Origin: Terriglobia bacterium
GTDB taxonomy: Bacteria > Acidobacteriota > Terriglobia > Bryobacterales > Bryobacteraceae
DNA length: 64,000 nucleotides
Reading direction: 5' to 3'
NCBI GenBank assembly: GCA_020073365.1
Contig: JAIQFL010000006.1
Location: forward strand, 1-64,000
Under the pieces are notes generated by a model. It did not search any database and had not been told where the DNA came from. It saw only the letters and a list, made by a program, of their open reading frames with translations. Below are positions 28,455 to 39,200 of the stretch, piece by piece (within the stretch, counting starts at the first letter, position 1; each line of letters starts with the position of its first letter). The position numbers and the translations under genes are program-made.

Positions 28455-30080
28455 ATGGGGCACGTTGAAGTCGCAGCCCTGCTTACGGATCTGCGGGACG
28501 ATCTCGGGTTTCGCCGGATCGAGCAGGGCATTGGGAGGCTTGAGCGCATCCGGCCGATGGTGGAGGCGCTCCGGCCTGAAACTCCGAATTCCGGCGTTCT
28601 GGTTGGGCTGATCGCGCAGTGGGTCGATGCCGGCTTCGACAGCCCGCAACTGCTCTGCCGGCTCCTGGCGAGATTTCCCGCGCCCACCCGACCGGCCCTT
28701 CCGCTCCTCGACTATCTCCACCTGCGGATGGCTGAAGGCGTGTTTGCCATGTCACAGGAGGACTTCGACCGGGCTGCCGGCCATTTCCGGTTTGTCCAGT
28801 CCATGGAAGAGGAGATCGGCGACGCGGAACTCCTGGCCATCGCCAATTTCTGGATCGGCCGCTGCCTGCGGAAGACGGGTCAGTATGACGACGCCCTGGG
28901 CTACATCGAACGGGCGGAAGCATTGGCTCTCTCCTGCGGTTATGCTCAGATGGCGGCCGTCATGCAGGCCACGCGGAGTTGGCTGGCTTTCCAGAAGGGG
29001 AAGCTGCACGAGGCGGTTTCCATCCTGCGCCACGCCGAAGACGCACTCAGCCGCACCGACGATTTCCTGAGCCGCGGCAATGTTCAGTCGGCCTATGGAC
29101 GCATTGCACGCCGGCAGGGCAGGTATGAGCGGGCGCTCGAATGCCTGGAGCGGGCCATCGCGGAATACCGCTCCGGCGGCGGAGGGCACCTGCAACTGGC
29201 GCGCGCGCTTCTGAATCTCGCGTTCGTGAAACGCCTGCTTGCGCTAGAGTTCCAGAAGGAACTGGACCATGTATCGGCTTCCCGCCGCTCCGCCAGGGAC
29301 GACGACTCGCCGGGCGCGGAACGCGTGCGCGAGCAGCGGCTGCGGATCGAACGGATCCGCGCCGAAGCGCACACCCACCTGGAGGAATCGATGGCCATCT
29401 ACGAGCGGCGTCAGAATCACCGGGGGATCGCCGGGGTTCGCATCAACCGCGCATTTCTGTGCCTCGATGCGGGCGATCTGGAATGCGCCGCGTCCCAGGG
29501 CGCCGAGGCCTTCCGCCATGGGGAAGAAAAGCAAGACTACATCGTGATGGCGCGCGCCCGCACCATTCAGTGCATCGTGGAAGGCGCGGCCTTGGAAGAG
29601 CAGGTCGGTGACCCGGCGCGCCACCATGAAACTGCCGAGGCGTTCGCCCGCGACGCCGTCACTTTTGCGGGACACACGCAGAACCGGCGCTTGCTGGCGC
29701 GCGCCTATGTTTGGCAGGGCCTGACGTTTGCCGCCGAGCCGTATAGCGACCCGGAGGCCGCGCGCCGTTGCTGCGAACAGGCCATCGCGCTTCTGCAGCC
29801 GGAGGGTTCCGAGCGGCAGTACGTCTGGGACGACCTGGAGATGCTGAAATCCAGGGTGCTACACGCCCGGCCGGTCGATCCCCTGTTGCGCGCGTGGAGT
29901 GCCGGCGTGGTGGAGGGCAAGTCTTTTCAGCAGTTGACGGAGGAATTTGCGCGCATGGTGATCCCCAAGGTGTGGGAACGGGAGGGCCGTAAGGTCTCGC
30001 GGGTTGCCGAGAAGCTCTCCATATCGCCCAAGAAGGTGCGCCGGATTCTACACTCCGCGGGGATGCATCATACTGGATAA
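28455..30080 (+). CDS. TPR-repeat protein with C-terminal Fis-type HTH
   Basis: Multiple TPR-like helices; C-term VWEREGRKVSRVAEKLSISPKKVRRILHSAG. Confidence 0.7.
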   Translation: MGHVEVAALLTDLRDDLGFRRIEQGIGRLERIRPMVEALRPETPNSGVLVGLIAQWVDAGFDSPQLLCRLLARFPAPTRPALPLLDYLHLRMAEGVFAMSQEDFDRAAGHFRFVQSMEEEIGDAELLAIANFWIGRCLRKTGQYDDALGYIERAEALALSCGYAQMAAVMQATRSWLAFQKGKLHEAVSILRHAEDALSRTDDFLSRGNVQSAYGRIARRQGRYERALECLERAIAEYRSGGGGHLQLARALLNLAFVKRLLALEFQKELDHVSASRRSARDDDSPGAERVREQRLRIERIRAEAHTHLEESMAIYERRQNHRGIAGVRINRAFLCLDAGDLECAASQGAEAFRHGEEKQDYIVMARARTIQCIVEGAALEEQVGDPARHHETAEAFARDAVTFAGHTQNRRLLARAYVWQGLTFAAEPYSDPEAARRCCEQAIALLQPEGSERQYVWDDLEMLKSRVLHARPVDPLLRAWSAGVVEGKSFQQLTEEFARMVIPKVWEREGRKVSRVAEKLSISPKKVRRILHSAGMHHTG

Positions 30081-30085
30081 ACCGC

Positions 30086-30108
30086 GGTGGGGCATGCTTT
30101 AGCTTGCC
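30086..30108 (+). repeat. Family B intergenic repeat, single arm (GGTGGGGCATGCTTTAGCTTGCC)
   Basis: Near-reverse complement of the right arm at 31727-31749; related to 33281-33345. Confidence 0.75.
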
Positions 30109-30144
30109 AATCTTCTGATAGGGAGGTCTTGGGGGGAACTTGCA

Positions 30145-31683
30145 ATGTCCGAGAAAGTAGCTGTATTCGATACCACGCTAAGAGATGGCGAGCAGGCGGC
30201 TGGAACCCGGCTCGGCAGCCGCGAGAAGGTCCTCATCGCCCATCAACTGGCGCAATTGCATGTCGACGTGATCGAGGCCGGTTACCCCGCATCATCGCCG
30301 GACGACTTCGAGGCCGTCCGGCTCATTGGCCGGGAGATCACGGGTCCCGCCATCTGCGCTCTCTCCCGCGCCGTACCCAGCGATATCGAGGCCTGCGGCA
30401 AGGCCCTGGCCAAAGCCCACCGGCCGCGCATCCACACCGGGATCGGCGCCTCGGACATTCACATCACAGGGAAGTTCCAGGACGAGCGCTACGGCAAGAC
30501 CCTGGCCGAGAAGAAGGTCACCATCCTGCAGATGGCCATCGACTCCGTGAAGCTGGCCCGGCAGTACGCCGACGATGTCGAATTCTACGCGGAAGACGCC
30601 GGCCGCGCCGATCCCGGCTACCTCTTCGAGATGATCCAGGCGGCCATTGACGCGGGCGCGACCGTCGTCAACATTCCCGATACCACCGGCTACGCCGTGC
30701 CGGAGCAATACGGCGCCCTGATACGGGCGATCCGGGAGAAGGTGCCCAACATTGATCGCGCCACCATCAGCGTCCACTGCCACGACGACCTGGGGCTGGC
30801 GGTGGCCAACACGCTGGCCGGGGTCCTCAATGGGGCGCGGCAGGTGGAAGGCACCATGAATGGAATCGGCGAACGGGCCGGGAACGCCGCCCTGGAAGAG
30901 GTGGTGATGGCCATCCGCACCCGCAGCGACTATTTCAAGGTCCACACCGATCTGATCGCGAGCGAGTTCCACCGCACCAGCCGGCTGGTCTCCGACATGC
31001 TCGGGATACAGGTTCCGCCCAATAAAGCGGTGGTGGGCGGCAATGCCTTCTCCCACAGTTCGGGCATCCACGTGGACGGTTTCCTGAAGGAGCGCGAGAC
31101 CTATGAGATCATGCGGCCCGAAGATGTCGGTGTCACGGAGAGCCGCGTGGTCCTGACGGCGCGCACGGGGCGTCATGGTCTCCGCGACCGGCTCAAGAAA
31201 CTGGGATACTCGCTGGGGATCCAGGAGCTGAACCAGGCCTACCAGCGATTCCTGGCGGTGGCCGACAAGAAGCAGGAGGTGTTCGACGAGGATCTGGTCG
31301 CCATCCTCCAGGACGAATTCCACCCGGTTCCGGAAACCTACCAGCTCGAGTATCTGCATATCTACAGCGGGACATCCGCCATCCCGACGGCCACCGTGAG
31401 GGTTCGCGTCAAAGACGGAACGCGAGAGGGCGCCGCCATTGGGGATGGTCCCGTGGACGCCGTCTGCAAGGCCATTTCCGGAGTCACGGGGACATCCGCC
31501 AAGCTGGCGCGATACGAGATCCGGTCGGTGACCAGCGGCACCGAGGCGCTGGGCGAGGTCACCGTCCAGGTGGAAGAGGCGGGCCGGAGGGTCCTCGGCC
31601 GCGGCGTTTCCACCGACGTGATCGAGGCCAGCGCCAAAGCCTACATCGACGGATTGAACAAGCTCGCCAATTTCACCCGGTAA
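30145..31683 (+). CDS. leuA: 2-isopropylmalate synthase
   Basis: VFDTTLRDGEQAAGTRL; SVHCHDDLGLAVANTLAG; GNAALEEVVMAI; SSGIHVDGFLKERETYEIMRPEDVG; C-terminal regulatory-type domain. Confidence 0.93.
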   Translation: MSEKVAVFDTTLRDGEQAAGTRLGSREKVLIAHQLAQLHVDVIEAGYPASSPDDFEAVRLIGREITGPAICALSRAVPSDIEACGKALAKAHRPRIHTGIGASDIHITGKFQDERYGKTLAEKKVTILQMAIDSVKLARQYADDVEFYAEDAGRADPGYLFEMIQAAIDAGATVVNIPDTTGYAVPEQYGALIRAIREKVPNIDRATISVHCHDDLGLAVANTLAGVLNGARQVEGTMNGIGERAGNAALEEVVMAIRTRSDYFKVHTDLIASEFHRTSRLVSDMLGIQVPPNKAVVGGNAFSHSSGIHVDGFLKERETYEIMRPEDVGVTESRVVLTARTGRHGLRDRLKKLGYSLGIQELNQAYQRFLAVADKKQEVFDEDLVAILQDEFHPVPETYQLEYLHIYSGTSAIPTATVRVRVKDGTREGAAIGDGPVDAVCKAISGVTGTSAKLARYEIRSVTSGTEALGEVTVQVEEAGRRVLGRGVSTDVIEASAKAYIDGLNKLANFTR

Positions 31684-31686
31684 GCA

Positions 31687-31749
31687 GGGCATGCTTGGGC
31701 CTGCCGGAAATCACTTATAAGAACTCGGCAAGCTAAAGCATGCCTCACC
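31687..31749 (+). repeat. Family B intergenic palindromic repeat
   Basis: GGGCATGCTTGGGCCTGCCGGAAATCACTTATAAGAACTCGGCAAGCTAAAGCATGCCTCACC. Confidence 0.8.
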
Positions 31750-31982
31750 GCGTCCCGGACGGTTGTGAGAAATCCGGCAGAACAGTGGTAGTCTTGAACT
31801 GGCCCAGGCGATGGCCGGTCAGGAGCCGCTCGCAGTGTGATGGCGGCAACGACACCGTCGGTTTGTATGCGTTCCTTAAGTCGGACATCCCGGCATCATC
31901 GCGTGTATGACAACTTCGCTGCGACGACCCGGCTGAAACTGCGGTCGGGATAAGGCCGTCGCGGAACTGGAGGGAAACGCGC

Positions 31983-32453
31983 TTGAGGTGGCATACTTTC
32001 GTAGTCCTTCTGGGTGTTTTGGGTGGGCTAACGTCACAGCCCGGGGATGCGGCCATCAGAGACCGAGACGACCAGGCCGAACACCCGTCGGCTGCTGCTT
32101 CAGCCCCGCACAGTGATTCATCCACTGCAGCGATTGCGCAAACTCTGATAGGCGCCTGGCGGTCGGACGGAAATTCCAGGTTCACGCGGACCTTCGGCGC
32201 CGACGGCACTGTGACCGATCGGTTCGAAGGCGACGAGTCGGCCACGACTAAGGCCAAATGGCGTTTGTTCACCGCAGAGGACCGGGATCCGTTACTCGAC
32301 AGCGTAGTCAAGGGAGTCACCTACTTGCGAGTAGATGATGGCGCCGATGTAACCTTCTACGTTATCGTCAGGGCGGACCGCCGTCACCTGCACCTGCGCT
32401 ACGCGGATCGGCGGGGTTTCCTGTTAAGATTTACTCGGGTCCTGGACCGCTGA
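31983..32453 (+). CDS. Hypothetical exported protein
   Basis: Signal-like N-terminus (MRWHTFVVLLGVLGGLTSQPGDAA); LIGAWRSDGNSRFTRTFGADGTVTDRFEGDE. Confidence 0.55.
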   Translation: MRWHTFVVLLGVLGGLTSQPGDAAIRDRDDQAEHPSAAASAPHSDSSTAAIAQTLIGAWRSDGNSRFTRTFGADGTVTDRFEGDESATTKAKWRLFTAEDRDPLLDSVVKGVTYLRVDDGADVTFYVIVRADRRHLHLRYADRRGFLLRFTRVLDR

Positions 32454-32472
32454 TATTGCAAGGAGCGTCTGA

Positions 32473-33231
32473 ATGATTTATGCAGGATTCGACACGTTTT
32501 CATATCCCGGCGATGCCATCATGAAGTCGATCTGGGAAAATACGGAGCTTTTGTGGTGTGGTTTCTACCTTGGACCTCGATTCAACTGGAGCTCGCACTT
32601 TAGCACCATCCAACAGATGGGTTGGGGTGTTGCGCCAATCTATACCGGTAAGCAGCCGGGGACACTCCAGGCGATCCGCTATCGGAGCTCCCGTGATCCG
32701 AAAGACGTTCAGTCGGCGCTTTGGGATAATGGCGCCCTCGATGGCAAAGAGGCCGCCGATCAGGCGAGTGCGTCAAATATTCCGTTGAACACAATCTTGT
32801 ATTTCGATGTCGAGATTACGGTCCCCGATCGGGACTGGCTGCCATACTACCGCGGCTGGAGCCGGGCGGTGGTTGATCGATATTACAATGTGGGACTCTA
32901 TACGCGGCGCGATCATGCCGCCTGGCTTGTCGATAAATTGAATGGCGACAATTTGTTGCGGCCCTTCGATATCTGCATGCCGACCATATGGATCGCAAAA
33001 TACAATCGGTCAAATCCCAACAAGGCGCCGATTCCCGCGAAAGACTTTTTGGAAGACCCCCTTCCGTTGCCAGACCCCAAAACCGTCTATTCAGGCGCTT
33101 CCATTTGGCAGCACATCGGGAACTTCGGGTTGAAGTGGACCGATTCCGGCAAAACGCGCAAGTTCCATCCGGTCGATTATGACAGTTCCATCTATAAGGA
33201 CCCTGGACTCGGGCTGCTCAGCGCCGTCTGA
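32473..33231 (+). CDS. DUF1906 / Rv2525c-like glycoside-hydrolase-fold protein
   Basis: YAGFDTFSYPGDAIMKSIW...CGFYLGP...GWGVAPIYTGKQ...ILYFDVE...DYDSSIYKDP. Confidence 0.75.
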   Translation: MIYAGFDTFSYPGDAIMKSIWENTELLWCGFYLGPRFNWSSHFSTIQQMGWGVAPIYTGKQPGTLQAIRYRSSRDPKDVQSALWDNGALDGKEAADQASASNIPLNTILYFDVEITVPDRDWLPYYRGWSRAVVDRYYNVGLYTRRDHAAWLVDKLNGDNLLRPFDICMPTIWIAKYNRSNPNKAPIPAKDFLEDPLPLPDPKTVYSGASIWQHIGNFGLKWTDSGKTRKFHPVDYDSSIYKDPGLGLLSAV

Positions 33232-33280
33232 ACGTGAGAGCGCCAGTTGATACCACCTCAACTCCCCGTGTCTCCACCTA

Positions 33281-33345
33281 GGTGGGGCTTTAGCTTGCCC
33301 GGAAATCAACCTGTCGGAACTCGGCAAACTAAAGTGTGCCCCACC
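33281..33345 (+). repeat. Family B intergenic palindromic repeat
   Basis: GGTGGGGCTTTAGCTTGCCCGGAAATCAACCTGTCGGAACTCGGCAAACTAAAGTGTGCCCCACC; shares the core GGAAATCA...GAACTCGGCAA with 31687-31749. Confidence 0.85.
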
Positions 33346-33363
33346 GTAATAAACTAAAACCCC

Positions 33364-34179
33364 ATGGGGACTCGCCGCTCGGGCGTTCGCAGAGACTATG
33401 AGGCCATCGCGTTGCCGATCTGGCAGGAACTGCTGGTCGGCATGGAAATGCTCTACCTGTGGGTTTCGCCGGTATATTGGGGATTCGGCATTCCCCACGG
33501 AGACGGATCTGCGGTAGTCTTGATCCCGGGTTTCCTGGGCACGGATTTCTATCTCACCGAGTTTCGTGCCTGGCTGCGCCGGATCGGCTATCGGCCTTAC
33601 TACTCCGGCATCGGTTTCAATGCGGACTGCCCCAACCTGCTGATCCGGTACCGCCTGGCAGAGACCATCCAGAAGGCTCACCAGGCCACCGGGAAAAAAG
33701 TCCACCTCATCGGCCACAGCCTGGGCGGCGTGATTGCCCGCGCCGCGGCGTCTCAGATGCCCGACTGCGTCGCTTCGGTCCTGACCATGGGATCCCCGTT
33801 CCGCGGAGTTGCCGCTCATCCTTCTGTGTTGCGCGTAGCCGAGTTGGTGCGCGGCCAAATCCTGGACCGGCACAGCGAGGGCGTGCTCCCCGACTGTTAC
33901 ACCGGTGCCTGCACGTGCGATTTCCTGGAGTCGCTTGCCGGGAAGGTGCCCCGGCCGGTGTCGCAGACCGCCATCTTTACCAAGACCGACGGCATCGTGG
34001 ACTGGCGTGTCTGCAGAACCGGCCACGCGTCCGTGGATGTCGAGGTCTCCGGCACGCACATCGGTCTGGTATTCAATCCCATCGTCTACGAGGTAGTGGC
34101 CCGCCGTCTGGCTACCGCTCCTTCGCGGTCGCGGCCCGGTCGTGCGCATTTAACCGCGCCTCCCGAGCCACGACCGTAA
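33364..34179 (+). CDS. Alpha/beta hydrolase (lipase-like); C-terminus encoded within a repeat
   Basis: VVLIPGFLGTDFYLTEF; HLIGHSLGGVIARAAAS; tail ATAPSRSRPGRAHLTAPPEPRP lies in repeat family C. Confidence 0.8.
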   Translation: MGTRRSGVRRDYEAIALPIWQELLVGMEMLYLWVSPVYWGFGIPHGDGSAVVLIPGFLGTDFYLTEFRAWLRRIGYRPYYSGIGFNADCPNLLIRYRLAETIQKAHQATGKKVHLIGHSLGGVIARAAASQMPDCVASVLTMGSPFRGVAAHPSVLRVAELVRGQILDRHSEGVLPDCYTGACTCDFLESLAGKVPRPVSQTAIFTKTDGIVDWRVCRTGHASVDVEVSGTHIGLVFNPIVYEVVARRLATAPSRSRPGRAHLTAPPEPRP

Positions 34180-34210
34180 GGTAAGCTCGACCGCGAAGCC
34201 ACAATCGTGA
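34111..34210 (+). repeat. Family C palindromic repeat
   Basis: CTTCGCGGTC (34121-34130) and its exact reverse complement GACCGCGAAG (34189-34198); related to 19281-19301. Confidence 0.7.
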
Positions 34211-34279
34211 GCCAAAATCCCATGGCCCGCGTAACAATCGGCTCTGGGCAGAGGGGGCCGTTGCGCGACAATCGCTAGT

Positions 34280-36196
34280 GTGACGAATGCTTACGGATCG
34301 TGGAAATCGCCCATCACATCGGACTTGATCGTGGCCCAGTCCATTGGACTCTCGGAGGTGCGGATCGATGGGGACGATGTGTATTGGCTGGAGGCGCGTC
34401 CGCAAGAGGGCGGGCGGCACGTGGTGGTACGTTGGGCCGGCGGGCGGGCCGTGGATTTGCTGCCGGCGCCGTTCAACGCGCGCACGCGGGTCCATGAATA
34501 TGGCGGCGGCGCCTGGACGGTGGCCGGCGGTACGCTGTATTTTTCCCACGACGCGGACCGGCGGCTGTACCGGCTGGATCGGGGCGGCGCGCCGGTGCCG
34601 CTGACGCCGGCCGATGACTTCCGCTATGGCGACGGCGTGATCGACGGGCAGCGGCGGCGGTGGATTGGCGTGCGCGAAGACCACAGCGCGGCTGGACGGG
34701 AGCCGGTCAATACCATCGTCAGCGTGGACGCCAGTGGAGCGGCCATGGAAAGCGGCCTGGTGCTGACAGCGGGCCGCGATTTCTTTTCATCGCCGCGACT
34801 ATCGCCCGATGGCCGGCGGCTGGCGTACCTGGCGTGGGACCATCCGCGGATGCCCTGGGATGGGACTACGCTTTACGTGCAGGCGCTGGATGAGGCGGGC
34901 GCGCCGTCGGGCGAACCGGTCGAGATCGCGGGCGGGCAGCGCGAATCGATTTTTCAGCCCGAGTGGGCGCTGGACGGCTCGGCGCTCTACTTCGTTTCGG
35001 ACCGCTCGGGTTGGTGGAACCTGTATCGGCGGGAGTTCTCCGAACCGGATACGAGCGTGCTGGCGCCGATGGAGGCGGAGTTTGGCCAGCCGCAGTGGGT
35101 GCTGGGCATGTCCACTTACGCGGTGGCGGACAACGGCCGGCTGGTCTGCTCCTACGTGTCGAAGGGCTTGGGCAAGCTGGCGGTGGTGGATACGAACTCG
35201 GGGGCGCTCACGGATATCGAAACGCCTTATACGGATTTCTTCTCTGTGCGGGCGGCGGGAGACGCGGTCGTGTTTCGCGCGGGGTCGGCCGTGTCGCCGG
35301 CCGCGATTGTGCGCATAGATTTGAGTTCGGGCAGATCGGAGGTGCTGCGGAAAGCGACGGCGGTGGCCGACGATCCGCAGGTGGCGAAGTACTTCACGCG
35401 CGTCGAACAGGTGGAGTTTCCGACCGAGGGGAACCGCACGGCGTTTGGACTGTTCTATCCGGCATTCAATCCGGACTACACCGTTGCGGGGGATGAGAAG
35501 CCGCCGCTGGTGGTGAAGTGCCACGGCGGGCCGACCTCCGCCGCGTCAAGCACGCTGGACTTGCGGATACAGTTCTGGACGAGCCGGGGAATATCGGTGC
35601 TGGACGTGAATTATGGCGGCAGTTCGGGCTACGGGCGGGCGTACCGGGAGCGGCTGGTTGGGACCTGGGGGATCGTAGATGTGGACGATTGCGTGAATGG
35701 GGCGCGGTACCTGGCTGAGGCCGGGCTGGTGGACCCGCGGCGCAGCGTCATCACGGGCGGCAGCGCGGGCGGATACACTACGCTCGCGGCACTCACCTTT
35801 CGCGACTATTTTCGCGGCGGGGCCAGCCACTTTGGGGTGAGCGACCTGGCCGTGCTGGCGCTCGATACGCACAAGTTCGAGTCGCGGTATCTGGATTCGC
35901 TGGTGGGGCCGTATCCGGAGAAGGAAGAGCTGTATCGGGAACGGTCCCCATTGGCGCATGCCGAGCGGCTGGCGGCGCCGGTGATTTTCTTTCAGGGGGA
36001 TGAGGACCAGGTTGTGCCTCCCAACCAGACGGAGCTGATGGTGGAGGCGCTACGGACTAAGGGGACACCGGTGGGGTATCTATTGTTCGCGGGCGAGCAG
36101 CATGGGTGTCGCAAGGCGGAGAGCATCAAGCGGGCGCTGGATGCGGAATTGTATTTTTATGCCGTGAACGTGTTTGGAGTGGGGTTGAGGTTTTGA
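34280..36196 (+). CDS. S9 family (prolyl oligopeptidase-like) serine peptidase
   Basis: N-terminal propeller; ITGGSAGGYTTLAALTFRDYF nucleophile elbow; FFQGDEDQVVPPNQTELM. Confidence 0.88.
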   Translation: MTNAYGSWKSPITSDLIVAQSIGLSEVRIDGDDVYWLEARPQEGGRHVVVRWAGGRAVDLLPAPFNARTRVHEYGGGAWTVAGGTLYFSHDADRRLYRLDRGGAPVPLTPADDFRYGDGVIDGQRRRWIGVREDHSAAGREPVNTIVSVDASGAAMESGLVLTAGRDFFSSPRLSPDGRRLAYLAWDHPRMPWDGTTLYVQALDEAGAPSGEPVEIAGGQRESIFQPEWALDGSALYFVSDRSGWWNLYRREFSEPDTSVLAPMEAEFGQPQWVLGMSTYAVADNGRLVCSYVSKGLGKLAVVDTNSGALTDIETPYTDFFSVRAAGDAVVFRAGSAVSPAAIVRIDLSSGRSEVLRKATAVADDPQVAKYFTRVEQVEFPTEGNRTAFGLFYPAFNPDYTVAGDEKPPLVVKCHGGPTSAASSTLDLRIQFWTSRGISVLDVNYGGSSGYGRAYRERLVGTWGIVDVDDCVNGARYLAEAGLVDPRRSVITGGSAGGYTTLAALTFRDYFRGGASHFGVSDLAVLALDTHKFESRYLDSLVGPYPEKEELYRERSPLAHAERLAAPVIFFQGDEDQVVPPNQTELMVEALRTKGTPVGYLLFAGEQHGCRKAESIKRALDAELYFYAVNVFGVGLRF

Positions 36197-36270
36197 TTCG
36201 GCGTCGCCGGCGTCGCCGTCGAGGGCCTGCCCTACCTGATGTACAATGGCTATCCACCTCAGGAGCTTCG

Positions 36271-39200
36271 ATGAAACTCGCAAGACTGTTCCGCACCTGC
36301 GGCCTGGCCAGCGCTTTAGTGTTCTCGTTGTGGACCGGCAACGCATTCGCCCAGACTGCCCCAACTGCCTATGACACCGCACTAAAGAACCTGCGATTCC
36401 GCAGCATCGGCCCTGCCACCATGGGCGGACGCATCGACGATTTCGCGGTTGTGGAATCCAATCCCGACATTATCTACGTGGGGGCGGCGGCCGGGGGCCT
36501 CTTCAAGACCGTCAATGGAGGGATGTCCTGGCAGGCGATTTTCGCGGATCAGCCGAACCCCTCGATCGGCGATATCGCGCTGGCCCCATCCAATCCCGCT
36601 ATTCTCTACGTCGGCACCGGTGAAGCCAACAACCGCCAGAGCTCTTCGTGGGGCGATGGCGTCTACAAGTCCATGGACGCAGGCAAAACCTGGACGCATC
36701 TGGGCTTGAAAGAGACGCACCACATCGGCCGCATCGTGGTCCACCCCACCGATCCCAACATCGTGTACGTGGCCGCGCTCGGCGACCTGTGGGGGCCCAA
36801 CAAGGAGCGCGGCGTCTACAAGAGCACCGACGGAGGCGCCACCTGGGCGCTCACGTTGTTCGTCAACGAGGATACCGGAGTTTCCGATATCGCCATCGAT
36901 TCCCAAAGCCCCAACATCCTCTACGCCGCGGCCTATCAGCACCGGCGCACCGTGTTTGGCTACAATGGCGGCGGTCCGGGCAGCGGCCTCTACCGGTCTA
37001 CCGACGGCGGTTCGCACTGGACCAGGCTCTCCCAGGGCCTGCCCGCCACGGGCGACGTGGGCCGCTGCTCGCTCGACATCTACCGCAAGAACACCAACAT
37101 TGTCTACGCCGAGGTGGAGCACGGAACCTTGGGCGGCGTCTACCGGTCCGAAGACAAGGGCGCCACCTGGGCCCGCATGAGCGACACCAATCCGCGGCCG
37201 TCCTACTTCAGCCAGATCCGCATCGATCCCAACAACGATCAGAAGATCTGGCTGGGCGGCGTCAACATGTACATGTCGGAGGATGGCGGCCGGACCTTTG
37301 TGCAGACCCGTTTCCGGGGCGTGCACAGCGACGTCCACGCCATCTGGATCGACCCCGCGAATTCCGACCACATGCTGTCCGGCAACGATGGCGGCGTATG
37401 GGTCACCAGCGATAGCGGGCGCAACTGGCGGCACATCGATAACATCGCGCTCGGCCAGTTCTACGAGGTCGCTTTCGACTTCCAGAAACCCTACCACGTT
37501 TGTGGCGGCCTGCAGGATAACTACTCCTGGTGCGGCCCCAGTTCCTCCACGCAGCAGCTCGGGATCGGCAACGAGGACTGGATGACGGTCCAGGGCGGCG
37601 ACGGCTTCTACAACCGCATCGATCCCAGCGACCCGAACATCATCTACGCCGAATCGCAGGACGGCAATCTGTCGCGCCGCGACCTCCGCACCAGCGAATC
37701 GAAGTCCATCCGGCCGCAGGAGGATAACGACCAGGCACCGCGCTACCGCTTCCAGTGGAACTCGCCGCTCATGATTTCGCCGCACAATGCCAAGACCATC
37801 TATTACGGCGGCAACCACCTTTTCAAGTCCATCGACCGCGGGGACACCTGGGTGCGACTGGGCGAGGACCTGACCACCCACGCCGAGCGCGACAAGATGA
37901 CCATCCTGGGCAAGGTGGTGGACCGCACCACGCTTTCCCGCCATGACGGCGTGGTGGCCTGGCCGTGCATCACGGCGATCGCCGAATCGCCGGTGAAGGC
38001 TGGAGTGCTCTGGGTGGGAACCGACGACGGAAATGTGCAACTGTCGCGCGATGACGGCAAGACCTGGCACAACGTCGTTTCCATGATCCAGGGCGCGCCC
38101 AAGGGCGGGTACGTCAGCCGCATCGAGCCCTCGCACAAAGAGGAGGGCACGGCCTACGTCACGTTCGACAATCACCGCAGCGCCGATTATGGGATCTACA
38201 TTTTCCGCACCACGAATTTCGGCGATTCCTTCACCAGGATCACCAACGGCATCCCACCCGAAGCCGGCACGGTCCACGTGATCCGCGAAGATCCGGTGAA
38301 CGCGAATCTCCTCTTCGCCGGCACCGAATTCGGCATGTTTGTGACCTTCGACCGCGGCGCCAACTGGCGGCGGATGAAGAACGGCCTGCCCACGGTGCCG
38401 GTCTTCGACATCCAGATTCATCCGCGCGATCGCGACCTGATCCTGGCCACCCATGGCCGCTCCATCTGGATCATGGACAACATCACGGCGCTGGAAGACC
38501 TCAACGACCAGGTGCTGACCACCGACCTGAAGCTGTTCGGCACGCGCGCCGGCATCCAGTGGAAGATGGCCAACTACAGGGGCTTCACCGGTACCAGTTT
38601 GTTCTTCGCGGCCAACGCGCCCACCGGCGTGGTGCTCGATTACTTTGCGAAGGCGGCGGGCCCGGCCCGTGTCACGGTGGCGGACAAGACCGGCAAGCAG
38701 GTTCGCCAGTTGAACGCCCGCGCGGAAGCCGGCGTCATCAATCGGACCGTCTGGGACATGCGCTACGACGCGCCCATACCGCCCGCAGCCGGAGCCACGG
38801 CCGCTGGTAGTGGTGGTGGCAGTGGCGGGGGACGAGGCGGTGGTGGCGGGGGGCGCGGTGCGGGTGGACGCGGAGGACGCGGCAGTGGCGGTGGCGCCGC
38901 GGCCGGCGGTGGTGGCGCGGAGGGACCTCCCGGAGCGCTGGCGGAGGGCGTTGCGGGCGGCGGAGTTGCGGGCGAAGCCGGTGGTGAACTGCAGACGGAA
39001 TTCGGCGCCGCAGGCGGTGGTGGAGGAGGAGGCGGTGGTGGCGGTGGCGGTGGCCGCGGCGGCTTCGGCGGCGGACGCGGTGCCCTGGTGGAGCCAGGCG
39101 AGTACCTGGTCACCATCACCGCGGGTGGCAAGTCCGATTCGCATACGGTCACGGTGGAAGACGACCCGCGCATACAGATATCCGCCGAAGACCGGGCCAA

